Origin: Paracidovorax wautersii
GTDB taxonomy: Bacteria; Pseudomonadota; Gammaproteobacteria; Burkholderiales; Burkholderiaceae_C
DNA: 64,000 nucleotides
Direction: 5' to 3'
Assembly: GCF_900113035.1 (NCBI RefSeq)
Contig: NZ_FONX01000019.1
Span: 1 to 64,000, forward strand
Shown here: piece by piece, positions 26,255 to 33,771 of the stretch
Position numbering within the stretch: the first letter of the stretch is position 1
Layout: every line of letters starts with the position of its first letter
Made by a program: the position numbers and the translations under genes
Notes under the pieces: generated by a model
Seen by the model: only the letters and a program-made list of their open reading frames with translations
Told to the model about the DNA's origin: nothing
Database searches by the model: none

Positions 26255-27375
26255 TTGCCGGCAGCCCGCATGAAGTCCTGCACCGCCATCGAGCAGCCCT
26301 TGGCCTGCGCGCCTTCGGCCCGGCCCAGCAGCAGGAAGCCGCCGTCGGCCCACTCGCCCACGTCCTCGGTCAGGATCGTGGTGACGGAGTTGTAGTTGGC
26401 CAGGTCGCAATGCACGAGGATGCCGCGCTCGCCGGGCGGCACGTCGCGGCCCGTGGCCGGGTCCACCAGCCGGGAGCGGATCCAGTGCGGGCCGGACTTG
26501 ACCGAGGGCACCCGGGCATTGCCGTCGTCGTAGAACTGCGTGCTGAGTTCCGTCATGCCGTACATGTTGATGCAGAGCTCGCGCGGCACGCCCAGCATGT
26601 AGGACAGCCCGGCGTAGAACTCTTCGGGCGGCACCTCGCGCGACTGGCCCTTGTAGCCGCCCGTATCCAGCACGCGGCTGCCCGGTGGCAGCTTGAAGCG
26701 GCGGCCCCGCTGGTGCAGCGACTCCATCAAGTGCACGAAGCTGTAGCTCGCGCCCAGCAGCGCGTAGGGCGTGCCGGTGCGTTCGGCGGCTTCGAGCGCG
26801 GAGCACAGGCTCACGACATGCATGCCGTGCGTGCCCACGAAGTGCCGGCTGACCGGACTGCCGAAGACGTCCTTGGCGAGCGCCAGGTAATGCGCCAGCG
26901 ACGAGTTCGGCATCAGGTGCTCGTCAGGAAACAGGATGCCCATCGGCATGGGCCCGGCGCCGCGCATGAAGCGCCGCTGGAAGTTGCGCGCCATCGACAT
27001 GTCGTACACGTCGAGCTGGGGGTGGAAGTGCCGCCCACGCACCTCGCCGCCGCGGGTCGTGCCGCTGGTCATGAAGACGCGCTCGTCCGGGCGCGGCGGC
27101 TCGCAGCGCAGCTCCATCGCCTTGAAGGCGTCGATGGGCACGGCGGGAATGTCGGTCCAGCGCTGCACGCTGCGCAGCGTCGCGCCGCGGCGCTGGCAGA
27201 AGGTGCGGTAGGCCGGGTTCGAGGTGTATTGATGCGTGAAGAGCCGCAGCGCGAGTGCATTGAACTGCGCATCGATGGACCCGCCCTCGCCGCCTTCTGG
27301 TTGTTGTTCTTCTTGTGGTGGTTCCATCGCAATGAATGCGAGGATGTCCGCGACCAGCGCGGCGACCTTGTCCAT
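26251..27375 (-). CDS. LuxE-like acyl-protein synthetase (acid-activating enzyme)
   Basis: 374 residues. Recognisable LuxE marks are RVFMTSGTTRGG (AMP/phosphate loop), SYMLGVPRELCINMYGMTELSTQF and LVHCDLANYNSVTTILTEDVG. LuxE adenylates a carboxylic acid and hands the acyl group, through a cysteine, to LuxC. It is the first gene after the TPP riboswitch (leader of about 100 bases from aptamer to ATG 27375) and overlaps the LuxC-like gene by four bases. A Gln/Glu-rich insert near residues 20-33 is not typical of luminous LuxE. Confidence 0.85.
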   Translation of the reverse strand: MDKVAALVADILAFIAMEPPQEEQQPEGGEGGSIDAQFNALALRLFTHQYTSNPAYRTFCQRRGATLRSVQRWTDIPAVPIDAFKAMELRCEPPRPDERVFMTSGTTRGGEVRGRHFHPQLDVYDMSMARNFQRRFMRGAGPMPMGILFPDEHLMPNSSLAHYLALAKDVFGSPVSRHFVGTHGMHVVSLCSALEAAERTGTPYALLGASYSFVHLMESLHQRGRRFKLPPGSRVLDTGGYKGQSREVPPEEFYAGLSYMLGVPRELCINMYGMTELSTQFYDDGNARVPSVKSGPHWIRSRLVDPATGRDVPPGERGILVHCDLANYNSVTTILTEDVGEWADGGFLLLGRAEGAQAKGCSMAVQDFMRAAGK

Positions 27376-27471
27376 GGGGCTTTCTTTCCTTCGTGACCTG
27401 CTGTACCTGTGAACGGATGCTCCGAGGATCACGGGCCCTGCCATGGCCACCCCGGGCCGGGCGGCGAATGG

Positions 27472-27548
27472 CAGCTCTTCTTACGCCGGAATGACCCGGT
27501 TCAAGTTCTCGGGTGTGGATCTCAGCACGCATGTGCACCCCGGAGCGT
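27472..27548 (-). promoter_or_regulatory. TPP (thiamine pyrophosphate) riboswitch
   Basis: Read on the minus strand, the stretch contains GGGGTGC, GCTGAGATCC, ACACCCG, then GAACTTGAACCGGGTCA and TTCCGGCGTAAGAAGAG, the conserved blocks of the THI element in correct order. Downstream (27465-27430) a possible expression-platform hairpin is TGCCAT ... ATGGCA. It lies upstream of the LuxE-like gene and should repress the six-gene operon when TPP is plentiful. Confidence 0.93.
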
Positions 27549-27684
27549 TACGGCAATCTTACGGCAACGCCCCGAACCCGCCCTGCGGCGCGGTCTGCAT
27601 GCGCGGGGCGCACCCCGCCCACCGAGCCCAGGCCCTGCGCGCAGCATGCGCATGCGGCAACGCGAATCCAGCGGCACCGAGGCG

Positions 27685-27718
27685 AAAAAAAACCCTGGCG
27701 CATCGCTGCATCAGGGTT
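27685..27718 (-). terminator. Terminator left behind by island insertion (original tRNA-Phe terminator)
   Basis: Minus-strand reading gives AACCCTG, a 14-base loop, CAGGGTT and then a run of eight T. No minus-strand gene ends here now. In the empty chromosome, tRNA-Phe (minus strand) would have ended at the attL core about 30 bases upstream, so this is best explained as the original tRNA-Phe terminator, now 32.5 kb away. Confidence 0.75.
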
Positions 27719-27749
27719 CTTTTCATTCCTGTTGATAAGGAATGCTGTC

Positions 27750-27766
27750 TGGTGGCCTGGGACGGA
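27750..27766. repeat. attL core
   Basis: Exact 17-base copy of the tRNA-Phe 3' end including CCA. Beyond it the similarity continues as TCGA with one base missing relative to the tRNA gene, which marks this as the tRNA remnant side. Confidence 0.9.
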
Positions 27767-27825
27767 TCGACAAGATATCGATTCCGCCGCATCTGATCCA
27801 CTTCTTTCACTTCCCTCCTTTGAGC

Positions 27826-27847
27826 GCTACTGCACGCGTTACTGCAG
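27826..27847. promoter_or_regulatory. Candidate integrase arm-type sites, left end
   Basis: GCTACTGCA (27826) and GTTACTGCAG (27838) lie about 75-95 bases inside attL. The same motif in inverted orientation occurs three times inside attR (60059-60111). Shared motifs at both ends of an integrated element are what arm-type integrase sites look like; binding is not shown. Confidence 0.5.
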
Positions 27848-28173
27848 CGCCTCCAGAGGTGCAGAAGGCCTCGGTTCGCATGCACCGAAAGCCAGTCGTG
27901 CGGACAGTTTATAGGGGCCATCGAAAGATGCCAAATCAGCACAGCATGACCGCAAGCAGCGCGGCGACTGCATCGCGCGAAAACAACGCAACCAACGAAA
28001 CGTGGAGGCCCAAAAAGCCTCTTCAGAAGGGTCAAAATGAACAGGGTGCTAACGACGCACCTCGGCCCACAAGAGGGCATTTTTTCGGAAGAATCCTTTC
28101 ATCCGTCAGACATCCATTGCAGTCCGCGATGGGCGAAATCGTGCAGACGGGCGACACCATGAAAGGAAATCCG

Positions 28174-28395
28174 ATGAGCCTCAACAAGCAATCCACAAAG
28201 CCGACCCGTGACATCCTGCTGCGCCTCCAAGAAGTGCTGCAGCGCCTTCCGGTTTCCCGGGCGTCCCTCTATGCCGGCATGCGAACAGGGCTATACCCGC
28301 AACCGATTCGTGTAGGCAAACGCACCGTCGCATGGAAGGAATCGGAAATCGACGCGTGCATCGCCAGCATGAACCGGGGCTCGGCAGCGCTTTGA
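28174..28395 (+). CDS. AlpA-family transcriptional regulator / possible excisionase
   Basis: 73 residues with the AlpA/MerR-like small helix-turn-helix pattern: ILLRLQEVLQRLPVSRASLY, GLYPQPIRVGKRTVAWKESE and IDACIASM. Such proteins act as regulators of integrase genes or as recombination directionality factors in prophages and islands. ATG 28174 is preceded by AAGGA at good spacing; an ATG at 28159 would add five residues. It is the first gene inside attL, a common place for this family in tRNA-targeted islands. Confidence 0.85.
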   Translation: MSLNKQSTKPTRDILLRLQEVLQRLPVSRASLYAGMRTGLYPQPIRVGKRTVAWKESEIDACIASMNRGSAAL

Positions 28396-28450
28396 TTCGC
28401 CAATCAATACGATCCGAATGGTCGGTGACGCGGAACACCTTTGCCTACCG

Positions 28451-29746
28451 TCAGGGCCTCGGTAAAACTCTGGTAGCCGGTGCCGGCGCCATGCCCAAAG
28501 CTGCCTTGGCTTCCGAGTGCACGAAGGCGCCCTCGAACACATCGCGTTCCTTGCGGGTCATCCCCACGCTGTCCGCCAGCCCACGCCAGCTCTCGGCGAT
28601 CGCCTGTGCCATGGACTGGATCGAGGCCGCGGCCGTATCGCGGTCGATATCGAAGAAGACCGCGCTGTCCACCAGCAAGGTCACCGACGCCTCTGGCTCC
28701 GCTACATCGGCGATCGCCGTCTTGAGCTCCCGAAAACGGTCCGGTGCAGGATTGACGTCGAACAGCGGTGACAACTCCCACTGCTTCTGCCCCACGTACA
28801 GGAACCCGTGGTTCTTGAGGTGGTCGTCAACGTTGGACACCAGGATGGTGAACGCGATTCGCTTGAACAGCTCTTCGAGCGCAGCGGTCGGGTCAATGCT
28901 GTGCATCCGGATCGCCTCGGCGATCTCCACGTACGTCGAGCCATCAGCCGTCGGGGCCTCCAACAGGGTCTGAGCGGAGATGTAAGGGCGCCTGCCACCG
29001 TTGAGCCGATCGAATCGGCGAAGGATTGCCACCGGCAGACCGGCGCTCATCTCGATGCGGGCCTGGGCCGCCCGCAAGCCGCAACGGCTGGCCAGCGCGA
29101 GCGTCATCACCTCTGCGCGTTCGACTGCCATCGTATCGGTGATGCTGGTGAATTTCGCCAGCGCCAAACTGCCGTCCGCGTCGAGGATCGAGCATTTCGG
29201 GCGGGCCCCGCCGAAGACCGTACCGATCTGCCGAAGCCGGCGCAACGCGACCATGTCGGGCTCGTTGCGCTCGAAGGCGGCGATCTCATGGCTAAGTTGG
29301 TCGAGTTGCAGCAGCGGTGGCACCACGTGCCGGCCGGCAGGCTCTCCCGCCAGGAAGGGGCCGTCTCGCCCATCCAGGCGGTACCGCAGAGCACCCATGC
29401 GACTGAAGTCGTCGACCGACGCTAGGTAGTCCACTTCGGTCAGCGGCCCGCCGCGATCGCGGTAGAGTGTCGCATCCTTGCGAATGATGCTGCGACCCCA
29501 CGAATCCGGAAGGGAGTCGGCGACTGCGTGAGGCAGGGGCGAGCCTCGCGGCGCTTCGGCCTTGAAGAATCGCCTCTGGTCGTCGAGCGGCAGCCCCGGC
29601 TCCAGCGCGAAGGCGCGCGGGTTCTCCAGCCAGTCTTCGGCATACTGGAACACGCTGTGCTCGCGGTTGCCAGTGCTCTCGAAGGTCAGCGAGCCCACCA
29701 GCGTTTCAGCGGCGCCCAAGCAAACATGCAGCCTTGTCTGGGCCAT
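28451..29746 (-). CDS. hipA: HipA-family serine/threonine kinase toxin
   Basis: 431 residues. N-terminal HipA_N region followed by the kinase core: GGARPKCSILD (gating loop), LALAKF (ATP lysine, Lys198), catalytic NVDDHLKNHGF (Asp308, Asn312) and metal-binding LSPLFDVNP (Asp330). HipA kinases phosphorylate targets such as glutamyl-tRNA synthetase and cause growth arrest or persistence. The catalytic set is intact. Its start codon overlaps the hipB stop by one base, so translation is coupled with the antitoxin. The Glu/Asp-containing target cannot be predicted. Confidence 0.9.
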   Translation of the reverse strand: MAQTRLHVCLGAAETLVGSLTFESTGNREHSVFQYAEDWLENPRAFALEPGLPLDDQRRFFKAEAPRGSPLPHAVADSLPDSWGRSIIRKDATLYRDRGGPLTEVDYLASVDDFSRMGALRYRLDGRDGPFLAGEPAGRHVVPPLLQLDQLSHEIAAFERNEPDMVALRRLRQIGTVFGGARPKCSILDADGSLALAKFTSITDTMAVERAEVMTLALASRCGLRAAQARIEMSAGLPVAILRRFDRLNGGRRPYISAQTLLEAPTADGSTYVEIAEAIRMHSIDPTAALEELFKRIAFTILVSNVDDHLKNHGFLYVGQKQWELSPLFDVNPAPDRFRELKTAIADVAEPEASVTLLVDSAVFFDIDRDTAAASIQSMAQAIAESWRGLADSVGMTRKERDVFEGAFVHSEAKAALGMAPAPATRVLPRP

Positions 29747-30150
29747 CAGAACACCTCGGGCTCGCTGCCGGAAGCCGTCGGTATGTTTGGGCGAACCGTC
29801 GCGTCCGGCGTGGTGCGTGGCCCGCTGGGCTTGGCTTGCGAACGAGGACTGCGAACGCGCTGCGGCAGATCCCTTACTGCGATCGCCAAGCCCACATCGT
29901 CACGGGCAACGTCCAGCAACTGCCTCAAGCGATCGCTCTCGCCAAGGGCGAGCAGCACCATGGCAAGGGCACCGAGTGAGACGCCTGGATCGCCCGCCTC
30001 CACCTTTTGCAGGGTGGCGCGACTGATACCCGCCCCGTCTGCCAGACGCTGCTGAGTGAATTCACGCCGTTTGCGCGCGATCTGGACGTCGTGTCCCAGC
30101 TTTTGCAGCGCGGAGGTAGCCCTTTGGGAGGGGAGAGCAAGTTTAGCCAT
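29746..30150 (-). CDS. hipB: HipB-like XRE antitoxin and repressor
   Basis: 134 residues. An HTH_3 domain (GHDVQIARKRREFTQQRLAD, GAGISRATLQKVEAGDPGVS) at about residues 17-75 is followed by a basic, Pro-rich tail of about 45 residues that is longer than in E. coli HipB. ATG 30150 has GGGAGG upstream; the frame is open to 30192. It should neutralise HipA and repress the operon by binding the palindrome just upstream (30182-30203). Confidence 0.88.
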   Translation of the reverse strand: MAKLALPSQRATSALQKLGHDVQIARKRREFTQQRLADGAGISRATLQKVEAGDPGVSLGALAMVLLALGESDRLRQLLDVARDDVGLAIAVRDLPQRVRSPRSQAKPSGPRTTPDATVRPNIPTASGSEPEVF

Positions 30151-30181
30151 AGTACCTCCCATTTTGATCGCTAAACCATAC

Positions 30182-30203
30182 AATGCCTTCAATCCTAGGC
30201 ATT
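30182..30203. promoter_or_regulatory. Candidate HipB operator
   Basis: Perfect inverted repeat AATGCCT-N8-AGGCATT, 32 bases upstream of hipB. E. coli HipB binds TATCC-N8-GGATA sites, so the 8-base spacing fits. No second copy was found nearby. Confidence 0.6.
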
Positions 30204-30526
30204 ATGGCGCATTAGCTGTGGTCCGTCGCCATCCTCGCGTTGGCGGCCTAGCTGCTGCCACAACGTGTTGTTAATGGGGTGTCGAGCTAGAAGGGCGTGC
30301 AGCTATCGGCTTTGGAGCAACCTTGGCGGGGGTCGCGTCAGCGACGCCTAAGTTCTTGCTCGCAGGCCTTGAAACTCAGGCATTACCCCTCACAGTCGAT
30401 AAACTAAGCGCGTTTTTTGAACGTGCTTGATACCTCCCCAAGCTTCGTTAGAGTGAACACCGACTTTGGTCTGTGCGCCCTGCAGTAGGCAGATACCCAA
30501 CAAAAACAGAGAGACGAGGTTTGGTC
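30204..30526. other. Non-coding gap between hipBA and the CBASS operon
   Basis: About 320 bases between divergent operons. No gene-like frame was found. The part next to 30527 should hold the CBASS promoter, but no clear -35/-10 pair could be assigned. Confidence 0.4.
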
Positions 30527-31822
30527 ATGAAGCGCGACCCAGCGATTGCCATTGCCCCCCCGAGCCGTTCGCCGACGTTTGCGACGCGGTTTTTCTATCT
30601 GGTCGATGTGATCGCCAAGGCACACGAGCCAACCGCGAGCCAGCTCGAAGCGCTCGACTCTTCCTACGAAAGCACCGGAAATTTCCTTTGCGAACAACCC
30701 GAGTTCGCAGGGTTGCTAACGACCGTGCATTCGCACGGCTCCCGTCATCTGGGCACGATCGTGCGCCCTCGCGACGGCGGCCGCCAAGGCTTCGATGTGG
30801 ACCTGATCGCCAGCTTCGAGACCGATGCCTTCTTGGCATACGACCTGCCGCATGGCCCGGGCAAGCTGCTCGACCAACTGGAGCGTTGCATGGATCGGTA
30901 TGCCCGGGCCCACCGCCTCGAGATCAAGCGCTACTCGCGATGCATCACGATCAACTATGAGGGCGGCATGACAGCCGACATAGCTCCCGTGATCGACAGC
31001 CCCTTGCAGGCCGCACCGTACGGCGACACCCATGGCTTGATTCCCGACCACGAATTTCATCAATACGAACCGACGAACCCACGTGGGTATTCCCGGTACT
31101 TCAAGGAAGCGGCGACTATCAGTCCGGTTTACTTCACCGAGTTCGTCATCGCCATGGAATCGATCCGCGAAGCCGCGGTCGAGCCGCTGCCGCAGGCAGA
31201 CGAAGTGCTTGGCCAACTGCTCAGCCGCCTTGTGCAGCTCGTCAAGCTGCACCGAAACACCACCTTTGGGCCACCCACCGCCGACGCAGATGACCTGGCG
31301 CCATCTTCCGTCTTCTTGACAACGCTCGTGGCAGAAGCCTACAAGTTCCAGGCCCCTATTCCCCATGCGAGCCCTTTGTCGCTCTTGCTGGACATCGTTG
31401 TTGACATGCCAAACCGGTTCACTAGAGCAGGCAGCGACGGTGCCTCGCGTTGGCACCTTGCGAATCCTGCGGTGCCGCACGGCAATCTGGCCGAAGACAT
31501 GAACAGTCCGCCAAAGCAGGAGGCCTTCGAAAAGTGGCATCGCATGTTCGAAATGGATCTGCGCGCCATCGTCCAGTCCATCGAGCAGCCAGAAGGCTTC
31601 GACCAGCTCTGCAAACATGTGGAAAAGGCGTTCGGCAAACGCGCCTCCGAAGCGGTGAGCGAGGATGCAACAAAACTGCAGGAATCGCGCCGCTCCGCGC
31701 AAACGGTCGGCATCTTCGAGCCTGTAGTAACGCGGGCCGCCGCCTCCGGTGCGGCGAGCACGTCCATCGCGAGCAGTGCTCGCGTCATCCCTTCGCGCCC
31801 ACACACCTTCTTCGGTTCCTGA
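30527..31822 (+). CDS. CBASS CD-NTase (cyclic oligonucleotide synthase)
   Basis: 431 residues. The nucleotidyltransferase site is complete: Gly71-Ser72 (HSHGSRHLGT), the metal Asp pair Asp90/Asp92 (FDVDLIASF) and the third carboxylate Asp151 (MTADIAPVID). On phage infection such enzymes make a cyclic di- or trinucleotide that switches on an effector. The C-terminus ends in an Arg/Ser/Ala-rich linker and PHTFFGS, a short tail that the E2 partner would use for conjugation in type II systems. ATG 30527 has GAGG upstream. The next two genes complete the system. Product nucleotide cannot be read from sequence. Confidence 0.9.
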   Translation: MKRDPAIAIAPPSRSPTFATRFFYLVDVIAKAHEPTASQLEALDSSYESTGNFLCEQPEFAGLLTTVHSHGSRHLGTIVRPRDGGRQGFDVDLIASFETDAFLAYDLPHGPGKLLDQLERCMDRYARAHRLEIKRYSRCITINYEGGMTADIAPVIDSPLQAAPYGDTHGLIPDHEFHQYEPTNPRGYSRYFKEAATISPVYFTEFVIAMESIREAAVEPLPQADEVLGQLLSRLVQLVKLHRNTTFGPPTADADDLAPSSVFLTTLVAEAYKFQAPIPHASPLSLLLDIVVDMPNRFTRAGSDGASRWHLANPAVPHGNLAEDMNSPPKQEAFEKWHRMFEMDLRAIVQSIEQPEGFDQLCKHVEKAFGKRASEAVSEDATKLQESRRSAQTVGIFEPVVTRAAASGAASTSIASSARVIPSRPHTFFGS

Positions 31823-31855
31823 ACTGCGGCCGATCTTCTCGAGTCGAACGGAACC

Positions 31856-32317
31856 ATGGGCGTACCCACGAAAATGCCGCCACGGCGCATTCCGACGCTT
31901 GCGCAGCGTGCGCACGAACTGCAGGCGCTTAAGCTGCCGCAATCGGAGACCCAGTTTTACGCCGGCAGACAGTTGCGCTTTCGCTTCAGCATCGCCAGTG
32001 GGCCGTTCGGGCGAGCCTATCGTTGCGAACTTCGAATAAAGCCGGGGTTTGGGTTCCCTGAGATGTTCGTACTTTCGCCCGATCTACAACTCTTGGCCGG
32101 CGCGAAGCGGCTGCCACATGTGTATCCGAGTAACGGCCCGGGGGTGCGGCTTTGCCTGTGGCTACCGGCGAATCGGGAGTGGCGGGCAGAGATGTCGCTG
32201 GGTGACACTTACGTTGCTTGGACGGCCGAATGGCTTGCCTACTTCGAATTGTGGCTTGCCACGGGAGAATGGCGAGGCGGTGGTGTGCACCCAGAGCCGG
32301 CTGAGCAGAAACTCTAA
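31856..32317 (+). CDS. CBASS E2-like conjugating enzyme (short type II)
   Basis: 153 residues. Matches the bacterial E2-only pattern: HVYPSNGPGVRLCLWLPANR with the catalytic Cys100, then EWRAEMSLGDTYVAWTAEWL, YFELWLATGEWRGGGVH. In short type II CBASS this protein attaches the C-terminus of the cyclase to targets and so primes it, without E1 or JAB partners; none are present here. It begins 33 bases after the cyclase stop. Confidence 0.88.
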   Translation: MGVPTKMPPRRIPTLAQRAHELQALKLPQSETQFYAGRQLRFRFSIASGPFGRAYRCELRIKPGFGFPEMFVLSPDLQLLAGAKRLPHVYPSNGPGVRLCLWLPANREWRAEMSLGDTYVAWTAEWLAYFELWLATGEWRGGGVHPEPAEQKL

Positions 32318-32412
32318 GGCGAGCACTATCGCGCCTTCCCAATCGATTTGCGAATCACCGCTGCGTCAGGCTACGTTTGTCGAGATCCCACCAACATGCA
32401 AATTTGTATCCC

Positions 32413-33309
32413 ATGAGCGACATTTCCACACGGCAAAGCGACGACACGGCGCAACAACTTCTGAAGGCGCGAAGTGTCACCACCGGTCGCGCAAAATTGG
32501 TGCAGGGCCTGATGGTGACCGTATCACTGGGTCTGTGCTTAGCAGCCATCGCCGCGAGCATCTGGTGGGAGGGCGCCAAGCCTTACGTGGTCGTAGCCGC
32601 CCTCTTTGTAAGCATCCTGGATGTTGCTATGGTTGATCGCTGGATAAAGGCACAGGTCAAACAGGATGCCAAGCTGGCCGAGCTTTTCGACTGCAGCGTG
32701 CTGCAGCTTGAGCGCAACAAGTTCCTCACGGGCAAGGAAATTCGGCCCGAGGAGATTGGCACGGCGGCGCGCAAGATCAAGAAGAAGAACTTGCCCGACC
32801 CGAATTGGTATTCCACCCCACTTCTTAGCCAACTACCGATCTATGAAGCACGGCTCGTTTGCCAGCGTGCAAACTTGGTATGGGATCGCAGCCAGCGCAC
32901 CCTCTATCGCCGCATTCTTCTCGGCGTGGCTGTGGGGGTTGCAGTGGCTGGTGGAATCGCATCGCTCGCTACCGATCCGCATCTCGTTCCTCTGGTCCTT
33001 GCCATTGCTCCCTTGTCGCCCTTTGCTCTTTGGGCTCTGCGCGAAAACAATCGGCATCTGGACACGACGATAACGCTAGATCGCCTGGAGGGTGAAGTGC
33101 AAAACATTCTCAACCTCGCAAAGAACCAAACGCCCGTCCAGGAACTGACGCACAAGTCCCGCGAGTTGCAGGATGCGATTTTCAACCACCGCGCTTCCAG
33201 CCCGCTCGTGTTCAATTGGTTGTACAAATTGGGACGCGACAAGAACGAAGCCGAGATGAAGGACAGCGCAGACTATTGGGTTCAGGAACTCCTTGCCGCA
33301 TCAACATAG
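32413..33309 (+). CDS. S-4TM-family membrane effector of CBASS
   Basis: 298 residues with four hydrophobic segments: two near residues 33-75 (GLMVTVSLGLCLAAIAASIW; VVVAALFVSILDVAMV) and two near 170-215 (ILLGVAVGVAVAGGIASLAT; HLVPLVLAIAPLSPFALWAL), the S-4TM layout predicted to form a pore when a cyclic nucleotide binds. The soluble middle section (80-165) is the likely sensor. ATG 32413 is used, although the ribosome site is weak; TTG 32377 is an alternative. Activation would disrupt the inner membrane and abort infection. Confidence 0.85.
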   Translation: MSDISTRQSDDTAQQLLKARSVTTGRAKLVQGLMVTVSLGLCLAAIAASIWWEGAKPYVVVAALFVSILDVAMVDRWIKAQVKQDAKLAELFDCSVLQLERNKFLTGKEIRPEEIGTAARKIKKKNLPDPNWYSTPLLSQLPIYEARLVCQRANLVWDRSQRTLYRRILLGVAVGVAVAGGIASLATDPHLVPLVLAIAPLSPFALWALRENNRHLDTTITLDRLEGEVQNILNLAKNQTPVQELTHKSRELQDAIFNHRASSPLVFNWLYKLGRDKNEAEMKDSADYWVQELLAAST

Positions 33310-33771
33310 AAAGCGCTGAAGGTACCGGGAAATTCAAATACCCTGTACAACGTCGAAGACCGTAGGTGGGACGGGAAGGGGGTTGTTGGGGCGTGAGATG
33401 GAGAAGGATGTTGTCGCATTCCTTCGGCCAGCGCTCGACATGCGCGCACCGCAAATTTCAACGACGCTTTTACCGATTGCCAGTTAGTCCATCGAAGCGG
33501 TTTTTAGACTCGCTAATGCGCCCCTGCCAAGGTTGTTCGAAAGCCGGTAGGCTACACGCCCTTATGGCTCGACATCCCTTCAGCAGCACGTTGCGGCAGC
33601 AACTGCAGCCCTTGATTACCGCGTTCACCGCTTCGGCCAAAGGTGGACCCTGCCAGAGCGAGGCGGCTCTGAATGGCATCGTGTTCGTTCTGCAGCCCAC
33701 TAGCACCTGCATCAAGCCAGCCGGTCTCAGTTATTACAAGCTCTTATCCAAAAGTGGCCATCCCCCATAGC
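33310..33771. other. Non-coding gap after CBASS
   Basis: About 460 bases between converging genes. Open frames here (for example 33366-33770) lack coding character or a ribosome site. I see no hairpin with a T run or tRNA-like structure. Confidence 0.4.

Noticed and set aside
24758-27375. Bioluminescence (lux) operon
   Set aside because: LuxC and LuxE relatives are present, but there are no luxA, luxB or luxD genes, and the operon begins with a TPP riboswitch and includes an importer.
27742-28173. Upstream extension of the AlpA-like gene from 27742
   Set aside because: It would start inside attL and adds 144 residues of no family; the ATG at 28174 has a good ribosome site.
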